Positions 1 through 5,022 of a stretch of 8,066 bases of DNA are shown piece after piece (positions within the stretch are counted from its first letter, which is position 1; the number at the start of each line of letters is the position of its first letter). The notes beneath the pieces are model-generated. The model made no database searches. It was not told the origin of the DNA and saw only the letters and a list, made by a program, of their open reading frames with translations. This DNA comes from Acidobacteriaceae bacterium (GTDB lineage: Bacteria > Acidobacteriota > Terriglobia > Terriglobales > Acidobacteriaceae). The translations under genes and the position numbers were made by a program. Location: NCBI GenBank assembly GCA_003168235.1, contig PMSZ01000031.1, forward strand, positions 1 through 8,066, read 5' to 3'.

Positions 1-74
1 AGGTCAGAACCCGTTCTCTGATCAAGCGCTTCTGAACCTTCTTCTACCGGCGCTCGAGGCGAGGAAGAAAGTGG

Positions 75-189
75 CTTCAGCGGCATAGGAATCGGAGGGA
101 AACCAGGGACGGACGGGACGTTTTCCATTTTTCGGCAATGGAAATTAGTCAACGTCCCGTCTGTCCCCAGTTTCTCAAAGCCGCTGAAG
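75..189. repeat. Nested imperfect palindrome (REP-like element)
   Basis: Three nested inverted repeats share one centre. The outer arms are 75-84 (CTTCAGCGGC) and 180-189, a perfect 10 bp match. The middle arms are 99-122 and 151-174, 24 bp with three mismatches and built on GGACGGGACGTT / AACGTCCCGTC. The inner arms are 123-129 (TTCCATT) and 137-143, 7 bp around a 7-base loop. Folded as RNA or single-stranded DNA this would give one long stem-loop of about 115 bases. It lies just past the 3' end of the minus-strand operon that stops at 233, so it could end or stabilise that transcript, but no T-run follows the stem. The layout resembles palindromic intergenic repeats (REP/BIME type) that are spread in many copies through some genomes. 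Only one copy is visible here, so that class is inferred. Confidence 0.7.
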
Positions 190-232
190 AATTTCAAAGG
201 AGGAGAGACGATTGCCCAGCTGCAGCGGCTTT

Positions 233-1135
233 TCACTTCTCGGCTAAAAGTCGCTCATGTGCTTGCTCGACGGCAATAATCCGATCACGCAAATCGTCGA
301 TGCGTTCTAGGAGTAATTTGCTTTCAGGAATCGTGGAAAAGAATTTCTCGACGTAAGGCTTAACTGCGTCCAATACAAGTACGCCCGTAGGTCCATAGAC
401 ACGAGCGTCAGTCGGTCGCCACTTGGAGCGTGGCATGAATCGCTTGGTTTGCGGGTTGTAATCAAGATGCTGCTTGTATAAATCCACCCATGTTCCATGA
501 ACAGCATTTGAAGGAAGCCGGTGCATAAACACGTATTGCTCTTCCTTCTGTAGGAACTGAAGGCGCTGCTTGAGACCACCTGCCCAGCTGCTCCACTTCG
601 GATGCACGTCTTCGATCTTCACACCGGAAACTTCGCAGAGGCGATCGAGCGAGCGGAGTATCCGCTTTTCGATTGGTAACACAATGTCATTGCCGCGTTT
701 CGCAATGTTCGCTTGAACCAGATCGTAAGATTCACGCTCAGCACCGAGACTGTTCTTCACGAAATCGTCGTAGTGCTTGTCGTCATCAGCACGGACAAGA
801 AATTCCAAGTCGAATGCGGATTCCATGATCGACCGATTGAGTGACAATACGACTTCTCCGCGGTCGTTCTTGCAGGTAAGGTCCAACACAGCGATCATGA
901 ACTTAACCATTCGGATCAGCAGGGCGGCGCAGATCGCCTGATTTCGTGACAGGCCACCACTGGCGCTCGATGCTCTATCCAAAATGCACGCTCCTAGGTT
1001 GAGGACTCGAATCGCCTCTTTGTAGAGCTCAAAAGCAAGCGTTGTGACTTTGCTTCGGCTGATCTCGTTGTCGAGACTGCTGATATCCACTTTAGGACCG
1101 AGCATCTCTGCGATTGTTTCGGCGTTTCCGATCAC
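233..1135 (-). CDS. DUF5677-like hypothetical protein
   Basis: A 300-residue, mostly helical, soluble-looking protein with no signal peptide or clear membrane segment. It resembles the DUF5677 family of unknown function: a central helix with R101 and E105 (RSIMESAFDLEFL), and a later conserved-looking HRLPSNAVHGTW block at residues 205-216. The last 30 or so residues (about 268-299) are rich in charged and hydrophobic positions and could form a coiled coil. The start is a GTG at 1133-1135 that overlaps the TGA stop of the upstream gene as GTGA. A purine-rich GGGAGTGGAAGG sequence stands directly upstream as the ribosome binding site, so translation is probably coupled. It is the last gene of the four-gene minus-strand cluster. 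The R-x6-H spacing at R206/H213 recalls HEPN RNase motifs but lacks the usual polar residue after R, so no activity is assigned. The family assignment is by eye. Confidence 0.75.
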   Translation of the reverse strand: MIGNAETIAEMLGPKVDISSLDNEISRSKVTTLAFELYKEAIRVLNLGACILDRASSASGGLSRNQAICAALLIRMVKFMIAVLDLTCKNDRGEVVLSLNRSIMESAFDLEFLVRADDDKHYDDFVKNSLGAERESYDLVQANIAKRGNDIVLPIEKRILRSLDRLCEVSGVKIEDVHPKWSSWAGGLKQRLQFLQKEEQYVFMHRLPSNAVHGTWVDLYKQHLDYNPQTKRFMPRSKWRPTDARVYGPTGVLVLDAVKPYVEKFFSTIPESKLLLERIDDLRDRIIAVEQAHERLLAEK

Positions 1136-1607
1136 CCTTCCACTCCCAAATCGCGATGTGCTTCAGCACGAATTATTCCCAGAGCTGTTTTGGCAGCGTC
1201 ATATTCTGCATCGACCACGCCGTAAAAATCATTGGCGTATTCGTCGTATGATTTGTTGCGAGATGCCGCAATCGCAGCAACCGTCTTCTCGGAAACGATG
1301 TATGCGCCGCTGGAAGCGATCTCCTGCAAGCTCCATGAGAGCTCCTTCTGTCGCTCGGGAGCTTTTGGCGGGTCGGCGCCTTCCATTTTCGACAGCTCGC
1401 GGCTGGCATTAAACATGATCTCGGACAACGCGCGGATGATCGACTCGTAGGCATCGCGCTTCGCCTGCCACCATTGCTCTTGCCGGAAGCGGTTGAAGGA
1501 AAACCTAGCCGTCAGGTAAGTGCTCGCAAGCGCAGCAACGGCACCTGCGATTAGCGGCGCGATCAGATATTGGAACCACTGCGTTTTGGCGAAGAGCTTA
1601 CGCTCAT
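1132..1607 (-). CDS. Small membrane-anchored helical protein, probable N-terminal frameshift
   Basis: The reading frame that ends with the TGA at 1132-1134 is open upstream to a stop at 1615-1617, but contains no ATG, GTG or TTG before the TTG at 1426-1428. The unstarted part is clearly protein-like: a hydrophobic segment FQYLIAPLIAGAVAALASTY (encoded about 1515-1575), then a basic-aromatic stretch RFRQEQWWQAKRDAYESII. This is the usual look of small one-pass membrane proteins with a cytoplasmic helical tail. The preceding gene ends in TGATG, offering an ATG at 1605-1607 in another frame. One extra base in the T-run at 1584-1587 (A-run on the coding strand) would join that ATG to the frame and give MSVSSSPKTQWFQYL and a protein of about 158 residues. 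The span given assumes this repair; the unbroken frame from TTG 1428 gives only 98 residues and removes the membrane segment. Function unknown. Confidence 0.55.
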
Positions 1608-2008
1608 CACTCGATCAATTCCAGCCTGATAGGCGACTCCGACGCCACAATGAGAAATAGTCCAGCCTGCCTGAGTCGCTCCACCACGAACAGGTCGGAA
1701 TCGAACGGCATGAGCAGCGTCGTTGAAGTCCAGGTCGCATTAGTTAGTGTTGCGCTGGTGTTCGTTCCTGAAGCACCCCATTTGGCAATCGTGGTTCCGG
1801 TCTGCTCGTAATTCTCGTTGTGCTGATGCGGCTGATCTGGCGTATTCGACACCGGCAAATAGACCTCATTGCCGTGCTCATCGCGGCGACCGTCGAACGT
1901 CACCAAGCTGAGTGTCATTGCCGTGATCGCAGCTGGCCCGACGATTGGATAAATTGGCTTCATGAAAGATAGTAATTGCGAACCGCTAGTATTTGTTTGT
2001 TCGTTCAT
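1607..2008 (-). CDS. Hypothetical protein, 133 aa
   Basis: I do not recognise this protein. The start is taken at ATG 2006-2008 (MNEQTNTSG...), because AAAGGAA stands about six bases upstream; a longer frame from 2086 would add 26 residues without a comparable site and would run deep into the upstream gene. Residues about 17-37 (MKPIYPIVGPAAITAMTLSL) are moderately hydrophobic and could touch or cross a membrane. The middle is rich in Thr, Asn and Ser (residues about 70-100), and the C-terminus (FVVERLRQAGLFLIVASES) looks like a folded alpha/beta end. The gene overlaps the upstream gene by 23 bases, and its TGA shares an A with an ATG (TGATG) leading into the next gene, so it sits in the middle of a coupled operon. 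Confidence 0.65.
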   Translation of the reverse strand: MNEQTNTSGSQLLSFMKPIYPIVGPAAITAMTLSLVTFDGRRDEHGNEVYLPVSNTPDQPHQHNENYEQTGTTIAKWGASGTNTSATLTNATWTSTTLLMPFDSDLFVVERLRQAGLFLIVASESPIRLELIE

Positions 2009-2279
2009 CTGAATTTCCTTTCGACTGCACAGCTCCGAAGACTGCTTGCTGCCAAGTCTGTCCGTTGATATGCACCTGTTCCACATGCTGCTCGTCGGCG
2101 TGGAAATAAACCAGCTTGTAATCGCCAGTTGGCGGCCACGGTCGTGGTCCTGGAAGCAGTGACGGTGAGACGTTGATGATCTTGCCGGCGTCGTTCAGTT
2201 GAAGATCAACATCGACGTAATAGTGCGCTTGACCCTGGAGACTCTCGGCTAGCAAACCTGATACGGTAATCGTCTTCAT
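1986..2279 (-). CDS. Hypothetical protein, 97 aa, first gene of the cluster
   Basis: Unrecognised small protein. It begins MKTITVSGLLAES and has alternating hydrophobic/polar stretches (HYYVDVDLQLND, GDYKLVYFHAD, VEQVHINGQTW) that suggest a small beta-rich, soluble fold. There is a proline-rich turn near residues 43-50 (PGPRPWPP). No signal peptide, membrane segment or catalytic motif is evident. ATG 2277-2279 is the only good start, but no clear Shine-Dalgarno sequence precedes it. A CATGAT sequence (forward strand 2286-2291) lies where a -10 element would give a nearly leaderless transcript; this is weak. Its 3' end overlaps the next gene by 23 bases, which supports both being real and co-translated. 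Confidence 0.6.
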   Translation of the reverse strand: MKTITVSGLLAESLQGQAHYYVDVDLQLNDAGKIINVSPSLLPGPRPWPPTGDYKLVYFHADEQHVEQVHINGQTWQQAVFGAVQSKGNSDERTNKY

Positions 2280-2373
2280 AATCGCATCATGCCCGATTCT
2301 CAGGTCGAGCGCAAGCGACGCATTCCAGGGGGCTGGCCCACACGTTCTAATTTTGACTCCTATCGATCCGTGG

Positions 2374-2414
2374 TGCCCACTCGCGAAAAGCGCGGCGAGT
2401 GGGGCAGCCTTTTT
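2374..2414 (+). repeat. Palindromic intergenic hairpin followed by a T-run
   Basis: The arms TGCCCACTCGC (2374-2384) and GCGAGTGGGGCA (2395-2406) pair over 11 bp with a single bulged G, around a loop of ten bases, and a run of five T starts at 2410. On the plus strand this has the form of an intrinsic terminator, but no plus-strand gene ends here. It lies between two minus-strand genes. From memory, similar GTGGGGCA palindromes recur in acidobacterial intergenic regions, so a dispersed repeat is a fair alternative reading. Confidence 0.5.
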
Positions 2415-2497
2415 CGTGGTGCTGCTGGGAGTTAAAGTTCGGATGCGTGGGACAGTCTTTCGCGGCGATCAACTCAGGTCTCACGCGGACGCAATGC

Positions 2498-2530
2498 AAA
2501 AGGCGGACCGATAGACGGTCCGCCTTTTTT
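2498..2530 (-). terminator. Intrinsic (bidirectional) terminator of the PstS-like gene
   Basis: A perfect stem AGGCGGACCG (2501-2510) / CGGTCCGCCT (2516-2525) closes a five-base loop and extends by A-T pairs to 13 bp (2498-2510 with 2516-2528). It is flanked by A-run on the left and T-run on the right, so it can work in both directions. It lies 25 bases past the stop codon of the minus-strand gene at 2555 and is the obvious terminator for it. It also isolates that gene from the four-gene cluster further left. Confidence 0.88.
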
Positions 2531-2554
2531 GTTGGTGCAGCGATCAGGTTGCGA

Positions 2555-4396
2555 TTACGGCCGAACTTGCAGTCCCTGGTTGCCCTGGACGTGCTGGATC
2601 GGAGTTGTGACGCACTTGGCGCTGACGTACGGGACGATGATTCCGCCCATGTCGCCGCCGGCTTCGGTGGTTCCGCAGTTGACCGGAGCCGCGCCGAGGA
2701 GGGTGCCGGCGCCGTCATACTGCTGGTAGTGGGCGCGAACCAACTGCAAGCCAGGATCGGTGATTCCGGCAGCAACCGTCTTCGTGGCCGGGATGTAGTC
2801 GGGCACGGAGCTAACCACGAAAGCCTGGGAATCCTTAATCAGGGTCTTGGCATTGGTGAGGCCGGTGCCGTTGCTGACCAGACGCTCGAGCGACCATGCC
2901 GGATAAAGTCCGGCGCGGACGTTGGGGAAGGAGAGGCCGCCGGCCCAGATTTTATTTTCCGGGCAGGGGAACGACGTTGCGCAAGCGGCGGGCAGGTTAG
3001 CCGCGCCGGGGATTTCGCCAGGATTGCTGGCGGTTGCGGGTTGGCCAGGATCGTATCCGGCTCCGGTGGAGCTCTGCGGACCGAAGCTGGCGAACACGGG
3101 ATCGATGTTGTTCAGAGTGAGGTAGGCGTAGTTAGCGCTGTTGGCGATGGAGCTGACGTTCCCGTAGCTGAAGAACGTGTAGCCGATGCCGTCCATGCCG
3201 ATGTTCTTATCGGAGTTCGCGACCCACTTGACTTCTTCACTGGTGCCGATACCGCGTTCCCGCAGGCCGCCACCATTGAGGCAGGTTCCGGATTGGCCGG
3301 TGAGCGGATTGTTGACCGCGCCGTCGACGTTGGATTCCATGCTGACGCCAAGAATGGTGCTGGGGCCAGCGCCGCCGTAGACGGTGGGATGACGCATGAC
3401 GTTCGATTCGGTGGTGTTGTAAGTACCCGACAGTGGTTCACGCAGGAAAACGCCAATCGCGGCGGAGGGCAGGGTTACACCATCCTGGTCGTCGAAAGCG
3501 TTAGCGTTGCAGTTAGTGCCTGAGAACGCCTGTTGCAGTTGCTGGGTGCTGGCGTTGGTCAGGTTGGCAAGTTGACCGCCGTTGCGCTCGACGATGAAGG
3601 CGATCGGTTCCACGCCGACTTCGACGACCGTGAAGGCGGGAATGTTGGTGCCGGTGATGGGATCCTTACCTTTGATGTTGAAGGAAACCACGTTGGCTAC
3701 GGAAGAGCTGCCGGGGTAGCCGCTCTTGACTGGGGTGCCGACGTAGGCTGAATCGGCGCTGCCGAAGGCGGGACAAACGCCAGGCGCCCAGTTGGAGTTA
3801 TAGCCGAGGCCGTCGAGGTTGTCGCTGCTGGAGCCGCCGTTGGTTCCGGCGCCGAGCTGAGAGTTGGCGCGGCAGATGGCGAAATTCGCGTCTTCAGGAC
3901 GGATATCGGTCGCGGCCACGTTGACTGGAGTTCCGGCTTCAAACAACGCCAGGACGTTGGCGGGCAAGGCAGTGTCAGACGAGCCATCGCCCCAAAGAAG
4001 GGAACTGATCTGGTTCGAGCCGCTGCCGGAGAGATTCGTGGATGTGCCGTTCACGGTGCACTGGGGTTGGGCGAAATAGCAGCGGTTCCCGACGACGGAA
4101 TCAACCTTGTTAAAAGACCATACCTTGGTCGCGGCGGCGTTCCAGACGATCCAAATGGTGCCCGCATCGACGTTGGCGGGAGTTGTGCGAGTATCGGTAA
4201 GGTCGATGACGTTGGAAGCGCTGGTCCAGTGTCCAGCGCCAGCACCGGCCTCACTATAAGCGCCGAGCGCCAAGGTCTGCCACATGGCGGACGAACCGGC
4301 AATGGTTGTTTCGGGCGTCACCGCGGCCTGTATTTGAGGCACAAAGGCAAACGCCGCGAACACCAGCGTTGCGAAGATCAATTTCATACGCGACAT
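2555..4396 (-). CDS. Exported PstS-like phosphate-type substrate-binding protein
   Basis: A 613-residue secreted protein: residues 1-24 form a typical Sec signal peptide (MSRMKLIFATLVFAAFAFVP, cleavage likely after QIQA). The rest carries the landmarks of the PstS/PBP-like fold in order: ligand-loop-like TIAGSSAMWQ (31-40), VNVAATDIRPEDA (158-170), PIAFIVERN (264-272), LTNASTQQLQQAFSGT (279-294, like the LTxxQLxxIFSG helix of PstS), a REPLSGTYNTTE loop (319-330, like RxxGSGT) and DGIGYTFFSYGN (402-413). It is much longer than ordinary PstS (about 330-380 residues), mainly through Gly/Ser/Asn-rich insertions. Ten cysteines (106, 113, 175, 208, 296, 372, 472, 478, 574, 595) would suit disulfides. 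AGAGGGA about eleven bases before ATG 4396 supports this start over the internal ATG at 4387. No Pst permease genes adjoin it. It is divergent from the TonB-dependent receptor and preceded by Pho-box-like repeats. Phosphate as ligand is inferred from family and context. Confidence 0.82.
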   Translation of the reverse strand: MSRMKLIFATLVFAAFAFVPQIQAAVTPETTIAGSSAMWQTLALGAYSEAGAGAGHWTSASNVIDLTDTRTTPANVDAGTIWIVWNAAATKVWSFNKVDSVVGNRCYFAQPQCTVNGTSTNLSGSGSNQISSLLWGDGSSDTALPANVLALFEAGTPVNVAATDIRPEDANFAICRANSQLGAGTNGGSSSDNLDGLGYNSNWAPGVCPAFGSADSAYVGTPVKSGYPGSSSVANVVSFNIKGKDPITGTNIPAFTVVEVGVEPIAFIVERNGGQLANLTNASTQQLQQAFSGTNCNANAFDDQDGVTLPSAAIGVFLREPLSGTYNTTESNVMRHPTVYGGAGPSTILGVSMESNVDGAVNNPLTGQSGTCLNGGGLRERGIGTSEEVKWVANSDKNIGMDGIGYTFFSYGNVSSIANSANYAYLTLNNIDPVFASFGPQSSTGAGYDPGQPATASNPGEIPGAANLPAACATSFPCPENKIWAGGLSFPNVRAGLYPAWSLERLVSNGTGLTNAKTLIKDSQAFVVSSVPDYIPATKTVAAGITDPGLQLVRAHYQQYDGAGTLLGAAPVNCGTTEAGGDMGGIIVPYVSAKCVTTPIQHVQGNQGLQVRP

Positions 4397-4441
4397 AGAG
4401 TTTTTTCCCTCTCTGAATGGTTTTGAAAACTATTTCGTCAC

Positions 4442-4464
4442 GCGTGGGGCCGTGAGCCACACGC
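4442..4464 (-). promoter_or_regulatory. Leader hairpin upstream of the PstS-like gene
   Basis: GCGTGGGGC (4442-4450) and GCCACACGC (4456-4464) pair in eight of nine positions around the loop CGTGA. If transcription starts near the Pho-box-like array, this stem would lie in the 5' untranslated leader, about 46 bases before the start codon. It does not cover the ribosome binding site, so any effect would be on stability or protein binding. Confidence 0.35.
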
Positions 4465-4598
4465 AGAAACACACGCTTACCGAATCCGGCACACACGAAA
4501 TGCTTTTGGTTGGCTTGAAATCTCAAAGTTCCACACGCATTCGCCGAAGCGAAGCTTGAATTACAGGCCGGAGTCTATCTGCTGGGTCGCCGGGAGAT

Positions 4599-4638
4599 GT
4601 TAAGGCTCTGTGACAAGTTGGTGAAAATTCCTTAACGT
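4599..4638 (-). promoter_or_regulatory. Pho-box-like direct repeat array for the PstS-like gene
   Basis: Read on the minus strand (toward gene 4396), 7-base units follow each other with exact 4-base spacers: TTTTCAC (4627-4621), TTGTCAC (4616-4610) and CCTTAAC (4605-4599), preceded by a poorer unit ACGTTAA (4638-4632). The 11-base period and the TTGTCAC unit match the architecture of PhoB/PhoP sites (E. coli consensus CTGTCAT, four bases, CTGTCA[CT]). The array ends about 200 bases before the start codon, leaving a long leader. A matching -10 hexamer is not clear. The function is inferred; the periodicity is directly visible. Confidence 0.6.
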
Positions 4639-4925
4639 AGTGCGAAACATCATTCCTATTACCGGAGCATTAAGAGCCGGCGAATACAAAGCTTGCGCGA
4701 GATGCGGCGACGAGAACAGTGCAATGAGTTTCCACTTGAGTGTTGACCTCTTACACACGGTTGCGACTGTGGAAAATATGACGAGAGAGCGCGAGGCGGC
4801 CGGTGCGCTCGCGAAGAATTAATAGCAATAAAGTCGATTAACGTACTGACATTCATTGAAACGCATTTTATGCTTCGAAAATGACGCGGCGATGGGACCG
4901 GATCCGTGCAGGAAACGGCCGGTAA

Positions 4926-4971
4926 TTTTCACATTACGTTAACTTTGGCCCGCTGACCCGGCATATACAAT
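4926..4971 (+). promoter_or_regulatory. Pho-box-like site and promoter of the TonB-dependent receptor gene
   Basis: TTTTCAC (4926-4932), spacer ATTA, then CGTTAAC (4937-4943) on the plus strand repeats the same 7+4 layout, and TTTTCAC is identical to a unit of the divergent array. A -10-like TACAAT at 4966-4971, inside ATATACAAT, lies about 22 bases downstream. Transcription would begin near 4978, leaving a leader of about 45 bases before GTG 5023. The distance from box to -10 is longer than in typical E. coli Pho promoters, so the -10 choice is tentative. Confidence 0.55.
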
Positions 4972-5022
4972 CCCCCTTTGCCAAAGCCCTTTTAAGAGCT
5001 GAGAAACTCCGGAGCGATAAGT

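Larger units (their letters stand above)
4397..5022. other. Divergent intergenic control region
   Basis: This 626-base stretch separates the start codons of two divergent genes. It holds the Pho-box-like arrays at 4599-4638 and 4926-4943, a hairpin and repeated CACACG words in the presumed leader of the PstS-like mRNA, and a -10-like element at 4966-4971. The centre (about 4640-4925) shows no convincing gene: its short open frames have no ribosome binding sites or recognisable protein character. Confidence 0.6.

Noticed and set aside
197..206. Strong Shine-Dalgarno-like AAAGGAGGAG on the plus strand
   Set aside because: No start codon with an open frame follows at a proper distance; it lies past the end of the palindrome and before a convergent gene end.
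2009..2086. N-terminal extension of the 133-aa protein from an ATG at 2086
   Set aside because: It would lie almost wholly inside the upstream gene and lacks the good ribosome binding site present before 2008.
2399..3523. Long plus-strand open frame of 374 codons opposite the PstS-like gene
   Set aside because: Its product is Gly/Ala/Val/Asp-rich without a recognisable domain, and it mirrors the GC-biased codons of the minus-strand gene, which has a signal peptide and clear family motifs.
4254..4526. Minus-strand 90-codon frame reaching upstream of the PstS-like gene
   Set aside because: It overlaps the signal-peptide region in another frame and has no ribosome binding site or recognisable motif.
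4790..4813. CGCGAG / CTCGCG inverted repeat
   Set aside because: Only 6 bp with a 12-base loop in GC-rich DNA, so chance is a sufficient explanation.
4835..4852. Possible third Pho-like site, CGATTAA-CGTA-CTGACAT
   Set aside because: The spacing fits, but the units do not match the [TC]N[TG]T[CA]AC form of the other sites on either strand.
4640..4856. Short open frames of 60 and 65 codons in the divergent intergenic region
   Set aside because: They oppose each other, have no ribosome binding sites and show no protein-like features.
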